NCBI GenBank assembly: GCA_001953115.1
Contig: LSSL01005054.1
Span: 1 to 18,828 of the forward strand
Source: Smittium mucronatum
Taxonomy: Eukaryota; Kickxellomycota; Harpellomycetes; Harpellales; Legeriomycetaceae
Direction: 5' to 3'
Length of the DNA stretch: 18,828 bases
Below are positions 8,555 through 18,828 of the stretch, one piece after another. A program made the translations under genes and the position numbers. How positions within the stretch are numbered: position 1 is the stretch's first letter; each line of letters begins with the position of its first letter. The notes beneath the pieces were generated by a model that was not told the origin of the DNA, did no database searches, and saw nothing but the letters and a program-made list of their open reading frames with translations.

Positions 8555-9680
8555 CTCATAAAAAAATAGCACTAATAACCATCAATCCAATCAAAATGGA
8601 AAAACGCATTATCTCTAATATATTTTCATCATTTTACCAATCGAAGTTTTTTTTTGTAATCCCAACTCTAGATTACCCAATAAAATTATACCGTACCTTA
8701 GCACTATGTTTCTAAATTGGGAAAGAGTAAAAACTCAATAAGGAAGGACTTGATCTTAGCTCTTATTCTCCGAGATGAGTTTTTTTGACTCATTTCATAT
8801 AAATTCATCTTTTTCCGCAAATAATAATTTAAAGATTATAAACCTATAAGATTATAAAAAGAATCACATGTAGGAATATGCACGATTGTATTTTTCTAAA
8901 AATATAATGGTTAAAGAGAATCTCCCAGTTATCACCTGAAAGAGTTTAGCTATAGAATACACGTATATCACTCTATCAGCCCAATTACTCTCATTTCGAA
9001 GCACAGATAAATCCTCATTTTTTTACTACTATGACCTGTATTTGGTTGATAATCTGAATTATCATAAAACATTTACTCTTTTTATATGATAGGTGGGTTT
9101 ATAATTTTTTTTCCCAATTAAAAGAAATATATTTACACTTCATTTACAATTTCCTGAATTTAATATTAATCTATTTGCGACCCACATTATAAAAATATAT
9201 ACCAAATTACGGCCAGTTCAAAAATCCGTATTTATTAGAGCAATTAGTTATAAAGAAGTCGGTTGGGCTCTGATAATAAAAAACTAAAAGAATAAGCTTT
9301 TTGAAAATTCACATTAATGATTGTACATTATTCAAATGATTTAAATATTTATTCCAATACAACTAGACCAACATAAATGTTAGTATCGTGAAATTTATTA
9401 ATTTGAAAAACAAAAAAGTATTCCCACGTTGATTCTTGAATCTTTACTTTTCATTGCTGTGCTCATATTTAGTAAATATGTGTTAAGTCAAATCTAATAA
9501 TAGATGTAGAATAAATAAATACCTTTTTCATGATCAAACTGATATATTTTTTCACGTTTTCTATTATTCAATGGATAAGATTAGATCCAATGAGAAGCTC
9601 TTTTTGAGCTCGGACTCTGTTCTAACATCTACTTTCGGTAAGATTGTATAATCGAAACAAGTTAAAGGGAAACTAAAAAA

Positions 9681-9700
9681 ATTTTGCCAAATTTTGCCAA
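9681..9700 (+). repeat. Two tandem copies of a 10-base unit
   Basis: The unit ATTTTGCCAA occurs twice in direct contact. It is a minor local duplication in spacer DNA. Confidence 0.7.
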
Positions 9701-9794
9701 ATTATTTTTATTCAGACCAGCCATTGATTAAAAAGCCGATTTAAGCGATAAAAGGTATAATTACGTCTTTTTTTGGAAAAATTTAGGCTACGAC

Positions 9795-9890
9795 TCGGAG
9801 TTTTATCCGATTAGTCAAATAAAAGGTTTTACAAATTATTAATCAAGCGATTTTTTACTTAATAGATTAATCGGAGTTTTCGGATTTTAA
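9795..9890. repeat. Small direct and inverted repeat pair
   Basis: TCGGAGTTTT occurs at 9795-9804 and again at 9871-9880. TCCGATTA just after the first copy is the inverse of TAATCGGA at the second copy. This gives an arrangement of about 95 bases with both direct and inverted symmetry, possibly a worn miniature element. No target duplication is evident. Confidence 0.4.
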
Positions 9891-10787
9891 GTTTTTACCA
9901 CCAAAAAAAAAGAAATTTCAACCAACTCCTTGGTAAAATCAAAAAAGCCTTTTACAATTATTTTTTTAGGTTTTTGAATATGAATAATCAAATAAACCAA
10001 TAAACTAATGTGATTTAATCGCAAATAGTAAAAAATACTTTTTCAAAATATAAAGTGTGGCTTTCACATTTCAATCCCATCTTGAACAGCTACTAATTTC
10101 CAACCTTTAGTTAAATTTTATTTTTCATTTGAAATATGGATTAATCTCCAGATTCTAACAACAAAGACATAATTATTTTTTTGCCATCCAAAAATGTCAA
10201 TGAATTTCGTTAAAAAAGCATCAATTTTTATTATCTTTTTATTATCGGGCTATATTTTCGTCAGTCGAATTATTTTTCTATCCCGGAATTAAAATAGCTT
10301 TATTCAATAATCAAATCTTTTTAAAAATTTATGGTAATAGGTTTTTATCATAACCTTTAATTGAAAACAAGCAGAGAATGCATAAATCTAATAATGATAA
10401 AATGCCCTTTAAAATATAAGAGTTCGAACGTCTTCCTAAAATCATGACAATTAGACGAAATAGGATCTAAAGTTCTATGGTTTACCTTTCAAGTTTTTTA
10501 TTTAACATTGTAAATCTTTTTTATCGAACAATCAATTTTTGGATTAGGTTAAGTGAACCTTTTGCTGTTTGAAACTACTTAAATTCAAAAAATATCGAAT
10601 ATCATTATAATTCCCGGTTAACACTTTCAACTCACTATTTTTCGTATATCTCTTAAAAAATTCCATGACAGAAATGAGTCAAAAAAGTTAATTTTTTTCG
10701 ATACTTTCCGCGTATCTTATGCGTTTCCTTCATAATATGAATAATAAAAAAAACAAGCGATTTCAACAATATGATACCAGCACCAAG

Positions 10788-10803
10788 ATAAATAAATAAA
10801 TAA
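10788..10803 (+). repeat. ATAA tetranucleotide microsatellite
   Basis: Four copies of ATAA lie in tandem in non-coding DNA. Similar short runs occur at 16065-16082 (TAAA type) and 17848-17862 (ATTT type). Confidence 0.65.
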
Positions 10804-11086
10804 CTCGTTTATAACTGATAATAAACCATTCATATAACTCTATAATAGTAAAAATAAGATAGTGTTTGTATTTTCAAGAATAGATGTAAATTTTTCAGGT
10901 TTAATTTAGCGCATTTAATCAATTAAAGAACCAAAATTTAATATTAGAGTAAAAAATAAATAAAGTTAAAATTAATAAATTTGGGCGAAAAATCCACCTC
11001 CTAATGAAGTTTCTAAGGACCCTTTTTTGGGTTTTTTTAAAATTTATAATATTTAAAATTGCGTATTTTTCTTGATTTATACTTTT

Positions 11087-11212
11087 GGTATATATAATGC
11101 AAATGGATTAATGTTATAATTTATAACTCTGGTATATATAATGAAGTGGATTAATGTTATAATTTATAACTCTGGTATATATAATGAAGTGGTTTAATGT
11201 TATAATTTATAT
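11087..11212 (+). repeat. Three-unit 43-44 bp tandem repeat
   Basis: Units begin with GGTATATATAATG at 11087, 11131 and 11174. Unit 1 is 44 bases, unit 2 is 43, and unit 3 breaks down after about 38. Units 1 and 2 differ only around GCAAATGG versus GAAGTGG. Units 2 and 3 differ by one A-to-T change until the end. Each complete unit contains GTTATAATTTATAAC, a perfect 7-base inverted repeat around one central T. A degenerate trace of a further unit precedes the array (11076-11086). High identity amid worn surroundings suggests recent duplication or selection. Confidence 0.9.
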
Positions 11213-14200
11213 ATTATGTTTCAATTCCCTCGAATAATATTAAAAAATGCATTTATAGAATGATTTGTTTTAATTTTAGTCTTTAAATCGATAATAATTT
11301 TTTATACGGAATAGGAATCTTTCGTGAGTTATTTTTTTAAAAAAATAAATAACTTCTTACATACTCTATTTAGGCGATGATGATTTATATTTAATTATGA
11401 GTTATGAATCTTTATAAAAATATTATTAAATTATCATTGTTTTAATTTAAGAGATATATGATGAAAATCGTAACTTATATATTGTATTTACAACATTATT
11501 TCAAAATTAAATATCCGAGTTTTTACTTATAAACTATTCTATGTTTAGCAGTAGTTTTGGAAGTTTATAAATATCCCTTTTTCATTTTTTTATTCCAATA
11601 AAAAAACGAAATAATTTAAATTCTCACTCGCCTCTTTTTTAATGGAAAGATTTATGAAGTTTTGAAAAAAAAAAATAATAATATGAAAATTCTAAGGTTT
11701 TATTTAATAACAAAATTTATTTTTATTTTTAAAATTTTGATTATGTTTATACATTATTTATTTCAGTTTAATTTTGCATGTACACGTGAGTTTTTGTGGG
11801 AGATTCTTTTTGAGAGCGGAAAATTCCACATATTATTTTTACGTTTTTCCTAATTCGCAATATGGAGAGAAAAAAAAGTTTAAATTTATTTAGTAACCCA
11901 TAAATATAATTATAATATAAATATTCTATTTGGAAGAATATGGAAACTTTACTTTAAATGGTTTTTTTTACAGATTCTATTCGATTGGTGGTATTTAGAC
12001 TCTATTTTAGCCAATTTATTGCATACAATATACATATATATATTTTATCGTAAATAATATTCCATATATACATTATTTATACAGCTAATTATCTATTTTG
12101 TGTGAATTAATTGGTTTTTAAAAAAATCTATTTCATAATGCCAAATTCTTTCAAAATAATGTTTTCGTGTAAAAATTAACTTTTAAATATTTAATTTATT
12201 CAAGATTTCAACAAAAAAAAACATAAAGGTTAACAGTTGTATTGCTTTTTAAAATAAATTAATTTTATGGGAGAGATTTTAAAATAATACATTATATTTT
12301 GCATACTTAACTCCGAATAATATTCTAGAAAAATAAAACCTCAAAATATGGGCTTTTTTGAAAAAAAAATTAGGCGATGATATGTATATCTTTTAAAAAA
12401 CTCAACTTAATTTTAGAAATATTATTCATTATTTTGACCCTAAGCAGCCAAAAACTATTGGAAATTAAAATATATTAGCGTATTTGCAGCTGAAATTAAG
12501 ATTGGATTATATTTTTAAATCTAGGTCTGCATTTTAAAAAAATGTGAATCTGTAGATAAATATAATAAAATTTTAATATAACTCATCTTTTGGTATTTTA
12601 ATAGCGCGAAATAGGATTGATATTATAAAATTAAAAGATTATTCGCAAAAAAGTATTATTTAGATTAAAAATATTTGTTTTAAAAACAGACAAAAAAAAG
12701 AAAAATTGGTGAGGAGACTTTTCTCCATTAATTTCATTTCTAGGAATGTTTTTAAGCTAAAAATATGATAATTTATCTATTAAATATTAGTTTTAAATTG
12801 ATTAAAACTATTTTTATATGAAAATTATAAACTATAAGTCTTTCATAAAATTTAATTGAGATAAAAAGTTTACTTATTTATTTTTTACGACTTAAAAATA
12901 CCGAAAATACAACATCTTCTATCTATTTGTGTATTTTATCCATTGTTTTAGTTGAATAAAGAGCAAATTTTTATTTATCCTTCAACTGAACTGGTAACAT
13001 AAGTGTATGTGCGATTTATATAATTTTGTATTAAAAGTTCAGAAACTATTCTAAAGTAAATGAGTTAACTTCTATTCAAGTTATTATTTTTCAAAAATAA
13101 CTATCTAAAAACTAAATTTGATAAATAATTGGTGTATGAGTTTTTTCTTTTTGTGAAGTTGGAAACTTTTTGATCGGATTATTAAGTTTTTGAAAAATGA
13201 ATCTACTTTATATATAATCAATCATCTAAGTTATTATTATTATCATTATTCTATTAATATAAATTAATATATATAAATATCCATCGAAATTTACACCCCC
13301 TAAAATTTAAAATAATACATATCATAAAAAAAAAGAAAAAAAAATAACGATAGATTTATATTCTGAAAATTTTCTTTTCTATTACTTTAAATAAATCGAT
13401 ATCTTCAGGACAGGTTTATTATTTCCGAGACACTATATTTGAACATACAATGAAATTTTCCATATTTTTAAAAGCTGATAATTTTTTTTAGTCTAACCAA
13501 ATACATTTTCAAATAAATTCCTTATAAAAAAAATAACCAAACAAATTTTACTATTTACTTTTTTTTAATTTGAAATTTTTCTAATTTATATGAGTCCATT
13601 ATGTTTTTTGTTGATGATTTAAATTAAAAATGTTATAAAAAACTCATTTTTACATAAAACAGATCAATTTGTTTTAAAGTTTTTTCTTTGTTTCTTATCA
13701 AAGTCAATAAAAAAAGAACGATTTGATTGAATCAATTTTAATTCTATTATAAATATAGTTTATCGGTTAAGAAAGACAGTTTAGTTACAAAAAATATATA
13801 TATAAGTAATATTTTTTTTTTACTTTTTTGCTATAATTAGTGTTTTGAAACTAATTATAAACTTAAAATATTTAAATTAAAAACAAATATATTGAAAATA
13901 AAAGAATATTTGATAATTAGGTTTATAATTTTAAAGTAATAAGATTAATTTTTATTTGCCGAAAATTCTAAAAGATATTGAATTTTAGTTTTTTAATCCG
14001 ATTATAACTTTTTATTTTTGGGAATAATTAAAACATCCATATTCGAATCAAATAAGTTCGTTATTAATTTTTCAGCCAAAAATCTAAGAGTAGCTTGCTC
14101 GAAAGAAAAAAATAGCAAAATATGTAATATTGAGAATACATTTATTTTTGAGTAAGCCGAAAATAAATAGAATATTATTTTGATTCTTAAAATTTCAATC

Positions 14201-17200
14201 TTTTAATAAATAAAAAATATATATCTATCATAATTAAAAAAGAAAAAATTATACTAAAAATTATTCCCCAATTTAAATTCAGAAAATTTCGGAAATTTTT
14301 TGATGGTAATTATTTTATGAAGTTATGAGAAAAAAAATTTTTATTTCAAAATCTTATAAGTTTTATAGAATATTGATTGGAAAAATCTGGTAATTTTTTT
14401 TTAAAATTTTTTGGGGATAAAGCGCATCACCATAGTATATAAGTTCAAGTATATAAAGAAATATTTATAAAAATAGTCAACAAAGACCATAATAAATTTT
14501 AAATGTATCTATCATTGGTACTTAATACACTAAATTCGAGTTTAATAAAATTTCATTCGTTTTTAATACAAAAAATTTAATTTAACAGATTAAGTATTTT
14601 TATAGCCATTTGTATTTCCAATTAAAAATTTAATGGCTTTTTGATATACTGTGAAAAAAACAACCCATTATTTTTATCTCTAGAAAATTTTTTTAAAAAA
14701 ATTACATATTTATGATTATCATTGATTCATGATCATTATTACATTAAATTAAATTAAATTAAATGATTTAAAAAAAAAAATCATTTTAAAATTATTATAA
14801 ATAGGAAGAATTAACTATCTTATTGATTTTTTTTATATCTCTTTATAAAGCAAAAAAAACTCGGATGAAGGTTTATAGTTTTTTTTATTAAATTTAAAAC
14901 GCTTTTAACGGTTTCAAACTTCCATAAAAAGCAGATTTATTCTACTTAGTGTCGTTTCATGATAAAAACACTCTTTTTTTTAATTTTTTTTTTGAAAAAA
15001 ATCGAATATATCACTAATCCGCGGTATTTTTTTTTATTAACTGTATTTAAACATTAAGAATTTTATAATTAGATTAATCGATTTTTAATTGAGCACTAGT
15101 TTTATTTACTTACCTATTTTTATTAGAAAATCTCAATAATTTTAGCAAGCAGTGATAATTCTAACTAAAATTATTCTTATTTGAGTTTATTGGATTATTT
15201 TAAGGAAAAAACCAGAAAATTATTTACTCTCATATCAAGGATTTTTCATAAAAGAGATAATAGATAACTTTTAGATGCAGGATAGGAGAAAAAAACGAGT
15301 ATTAAACAATAAAATATTAATTATATGTATAAAGAATAAAAATATTCATATATTTTTCGAATGGATATTTTATCTGCATGTATTTGATCTACAATGTTAT
15401 TTATATTTATCATTTTTGAAATAGTATAAGTAAAAAAAAGAACTATATGATTTCATTATTCTTAGATAGGCTAAAATTTGAATGAAACTATAGAAACTAT
15501 AAGATGATATTTCAATCAAATCTAAATATGTTTATTTTCTTTCAATGAAGTAATATATTAAATTATTTTTTGTAGTATTTTATAAATGTTAATATAAATT
15601 TCATATGGCATATTTTTATTATATTTAAAGTTTTCAGACATTACAACTTAGTTTTAATTAACATAATACATCCATAAAAAATAAAATAATAATAGGCTCA
15701 AAAGATCGAAAATATAAAATGAAAAAAGTATCAGAATTAAATATCGTACAGTTTAAAATAAATGTGGAACCTATTATAAGAATATTAATCTTAAAAGACT
15801 TATTATAATTATTTTTCATCTAAATTTGGAAAATATTAAGCTTATATATGGTTATATCTACAATATTTTAGCTTTATGTCGAAACTGGCTAACTTTAATC
15901 TTATTATTTTACAACTCTAACAAAATAAATATTCCTTATTTTATATTTCTACCATGTTTAAAACTTCATAACGCTTTTATTATACAAAAATTAGCTGGAA
16001 GGAAAAAATAAAATATAAACTTTTTTTAAACTCTTTTTACTCTAAAATAAACTTATCAGTGCTTATAAATAAATAAATAAAAAATGTTGATAATGTTTTT
16101 TAAGTAAAATTAATTTTAAATTTTATAAAAAGTTATATAAAATAGTTTAAAAAAAATTAAAAGAAAGTGAAAAAAAAATTTATTAAAAGCTCCCCTCTTT
16201 TGCTATATAATCTTTATACCTCGATTAAACCGGTCAAAACAAAATTTACTGTTAATATTTCACAATTTTTATTTTGAAAATAAAAAACTTAAAATCGTTT
16301 CTTAACATTACTCGTACAAAAATAAAATTAGACAGTAATATAGAGATCTCTAAAAAAAGCAGAATTTAACCAAAAATATCATAATTACACAATATTTAAT
16401 AAGGATATAATTTTTTACGTTTACCGAAAAAAAATATTATTAATTTATATCAATAAAAAATAGGAAGGGCACTTGCAAAAATTTAAATGAGCCTGAATTC
16501 TGTTTAATTTTATTATAAAAAGAATTTTTATAGAATAATATTTTTATTTATTTAAATTATTTTATCTTCAACTCAATTAATAAAAAAAATTAATGAAGCT
16601 TATTTCAGAAAAAATTCAATAAATTTGTATGATATATTTTTTTAGAAATAAATTTATTGATTTATGTTTAAAAATATCACATATAAATACTTGGACTATA
16701 TTGAGATGTACAATAATTTATAGATATTTATATTATTAGAATTTTTTATAAAATAAATCTATAAAAACAAATTAATATTCTCGATTTGACTAAATCAAAT
16801 ATATATAAGAATAATAATCACAATTCGAGGATAAAGCAAAAATAAAATAAAATAATTAAAATTTTATATAAACAAAACATAAATTAGATTAATTTTTTGA
16901 TTATAATATTCTATTTTTGTCATATTAATAATTTTACATGAAGCTTGTATGTTTAAAAAAAATTACACAAAAATCACAAATTATGAGTACAAAATATATC
17001 TCATTTAATTTTTTTAAAGCATTTTTTTTATATAAATCCTTTCTAAATGAAGTATATTATATTTTTTTCGTAAAATCGTTTAAAAATTAGAGTAATTAGT
17101 TATATAAGTCAAATTTACAGTTTTTTTAAAACTTTGATTTGATTCAATTAAGTTTAAAAATAAAGATTTTTTCTAACCATTGAATTCACACCTTAATACT

Positions 17201-18250
17201 TATAAATATATCAAATCTGCTAATTTGGTTATGAAAATAAAAAAAACTGATATATAAATAGTATATATGTACCTTAAAATAATTAAATATATAATAATTT
17301 TAGCATATTTCGAATGTATAGCCCTTTAAAACAAATATTATAGGGTTTTTTACAATCTGATGGAGTTTTTTAAATATTTATAAAAGGGATTGTATTTTTT
17401 TTAGAAAAAAAGTTAGACCAGTTCTGTATATTTAAAAATCTGAAAATATTACGCCTAAAAATTATTATGATATTCCATCCCCAAAGTTATATAATTAAGC
17501 ATAACTTCTTTTTTAAAAATCATACGAAGGGATTTAAACTGAAAAAAAAAAAATCAATATTTTTCGGTATTATTTCTTTCAGGATAGCCGTTCTAGATGT
17601 TTTTTTATTACCAAACTTTATTTCAAAAAAAAATCCAATTTGTGATCTTAAACATTAACTCACATATTTCATCATAAATATTATTCAAATTAAAATATAA
17701 AAATAAAGGATATTAATTTATAATAATGCTAATGAATATAATCAGAAAGCTGTATTAAAAACTGAATTTAAATATTTATCATTAAAATTTATTTCTTTTA
17801 GTGATTGAACATTAAAAAATCCATTAAATTGCCCCAAAATTCGCACATTTATTTATTTATTTGTATTTATTGCCCTTTTTAAAAATGTGAGATGGTCATA
17901 ATTTTTTAAGAAAACAAAAAATGATACGCATACGCTTTGTAAACAAATTGAAGAATAAAAAAAAAAAAAGAGGTTTATTTAGACAAAAAAAGTAAATTTT
18001 TTTATCAAAAAGATTTTGAGACTTTTTTTCAGATGATATATACTTATTAAAAATATGTTTTATTGAAATTTTATGATTTATGCTTCAATTTTAGGAACGG
18101 AGGTTTTAGAAAAACAAAATAAATCGATCAGAAATATTAATAAAACTTACATTAAATATTTTAAAACAAAAAAAAAACCTATAAATATTATTAAAAGGAA
18201 CTATCAAATTAAATAAATAGGCAGATATTTGAGTAAAATTATTGTTTTTT
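11213..18250. other. Extremely AT-rich gene-free block
   Basis: About 7 kb in which sampled 60-base lines have only 3 to 10 G or C bases (for example 10 at 12001, 9 at 13501, 6 at 15301 and 3 at 16501). Open frames above 60 codons (11662-11853, 15826-16011, 17467-17658, all plus) encode Phe/Ile/Lys/Asn-rich sequence of the kind expected by chance at this composition. I therefore do not call them genes. No tRNA or rRNA motif is visible, and homopolymer A and T runs are abundant. Possible explanations are a long heterochromatic or centromeric spacer, or old transposon remains eroded by C-to-T change. The sequence alone does not decide. Confidence 0.6.
14743..14786 (+). repeat. ATTAA pentanucleotide run next to an A-rich hairpin
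   Basis: Four copies of the ATTAA unit are followed by AAATGA, a 14-base A-rich stretch, then TCATTT, the inverse of AAATGA. It is simple-sequence DNA with a short cruciform-capable arm and no assigned role. Confidence 0.6.
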
Positions 18251-18828
18251 TAGTGCCCAATCACAAATATATGTAAATATTAAGGCTAGAGATTTTATTT
18301 CAGTTTTAAATTCGACTTTTTGGTTTAATTTATAAGGATCACAGTGACTTAAATCTGTTGCCTTATAATTATCAATGTTTGAAACGATCTGAGATTTTTT
18401 TTATCAAAATTTTATGTAATAACTTGTATGAGTTTTTTAATTGGGTATGTAAGGTTAAAATTTATTTATTAGATAATGAACAAGAAATATTTCATTTCAA
18501 ACTACTATTTTCGGGCAATAGTGGGTTGTACATATAGCATAGCTATTTTTTTATCCTTGGTTATCCCATAGTTTTTCTTCGATAATCGAATTTCTAAATG
18601 CAGAGATGTTAGCTAAAGTATAATTTTTTAAAATAAATTAGGTTTTTTTTTAATTAATAGCAATAAAAGTTTGTTAAAAATGAGTAAAAATCATAAAGCG
18701 CATATTAAAATCAAGACTATTAGGAGTAGAGTCTAAAAGTAGTGGCAGTATATTGTAAATCCGGACTTAAATCAAGAAATATATTATTTTAATTAATAAA
18801 GTCAATATCAGTAGTTTTATAACATAAA
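18251..18828. other. Non-coding right end with partly recovered G+C
   Basis: Sampled lines rise to 17 of 60 G+C (18301 and 18541), which matches the spacer left of 11 kb more than the extreme block. I see no exon or RNA gene. It may be the approach to the next gene beyond the window. Confidence 0.4.

Larger units (their letters stand above)
8555..11086. other. Non-coding AT-rich spacer, no gene seen
   Basis: I find no plausible exon, tRNA or other RNA gene over these 2.5 kb. Sampled lines run from about 20 to 35 percent G+C, higher than the block to the right. Small local repeats are listed separately. A short hairpin, ACCC-TTTTTT-GGGT followed by T residues (11019-11039), lies near the right end just before the composition drops. 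In a eukaryotic spacer I do not assign it a role. Confidence 0.5.

Noticed and set aside
10422..10434. GAGTTCGAACGTC resembling a tRNA B box
   Set aside because: There is no A box at the right distance upstream and no acceptor stem pairing. The similar TTCGAATC at about 14043 also lacks the rest of a tRNA.
11019..11039. Hairpin ACCC-TTTTTT-GGGT followed by T residues, resembling a bacterial intrinsic terminator
   Set aside because: The window is eukaryotic, the stem is only four pairs, and no RNA gene precedes it. The nearby TCTAAGGACCC also resembles a MITE end, but no partner end or TTAA was found.
15399..15409. Exact match to the budding yeast ARS consensus (ATTTATATTTA)
   Set aside because: Such 11-base AT words are expected by chance in this block, and the consensus does not apply outside budding yeast relatives.
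15826..16011. Plus-strand open frame of 61 codons, hydrophobic
   Set aside because: Phe/Ile/Leu/Asn/Lys-rich sequence is expected by chance in DNA with so few G and C bases. No promoter, conserved motif or neighbour supports it.
17321..17347. CCCTTTAAAAC followed shortly by TATAGGGTTT, resembling facing MITE ends
   Set aside because: The spacing is only a few tens of bases, there is no TTAA at either border, and there is no similarity to the MITE subterminal sequence.
17467..17658. Plus-strand open frame of 63 codons
   Set aside because: It is low-complexity Lys/Phe/Ile sequence in the extreme AT block, indistinguishable from chance. The frame at 11662-11853 was treated the same way.

Overview
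The window looks like nuclear DNA of an AT-rich, early-diverging filamentous fungus. Three things point there: one long uninterrupted gene for a fungal tricalbin, a decayed non-LTR retrotransposon, and a putative short intron with a fungal-style branch site. A gut fungus of the Smittium/Harpellales kind would fit the base composition and the LINE-type fragment. That placement is an impression from general knowledge, not something the sequence proves.

Layout: positions 1 to about 600 hold retroelement debris on the minus strand. It consists of a broken LINE-type reverse transcriptase fragment joined, near position 238, to an unidentified coding-like piece that runs off the window. Positions 601-1024 are AT-rich spacer and the 3' untranslated region of the main gene, with one AATAAA signal. 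Positions 1025-6127 (minus) encode a 1700-residue tricalbin, a membrane tether and lipid-transfer protein of ER-plasma membrane contact sites. It has a membrane hairpin, an SMP domain and about six C2-like domains, two of which keep calcium-binding acidic residues. Just upstream lie a candidate 57-base 5'-UTR intron and a TATA-like box.

From about 6260 to the right edge (about 12.5 kb) I find no credible gene on either strand. This desert contains two short elements with TTAA flanks and CCCTTT-type inverted ends (piggyBac-like MITEs, 7108-7272 and 8383-8554). They belong to one family and lie in opposite orientation. A three-unit 43-44 bp tandem repeat with an internal 15-base palindrome follows at 11087-11212. 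Next comes a roughly 7 kb block of extreme AT content (about 11.2 to 18.25 kb), after which composition partly recovers. Hand counts of single 60-base lines give 22/60 G+C at 7081 and 21/60 at 8701, then 10/60 at 12001, 6/60 at 15301 and 3/60 at 16501, then 17/60 at 18301.

There is only one intact gene, so no pathway or operon can be inferred. The most notable items are the MITE pair, the 43-bp repeat beside the composition shift, and the long C-terminal part of the tricalbin with its Gly/Ala heptad tract. I found nothing that I would call a new multigene system.
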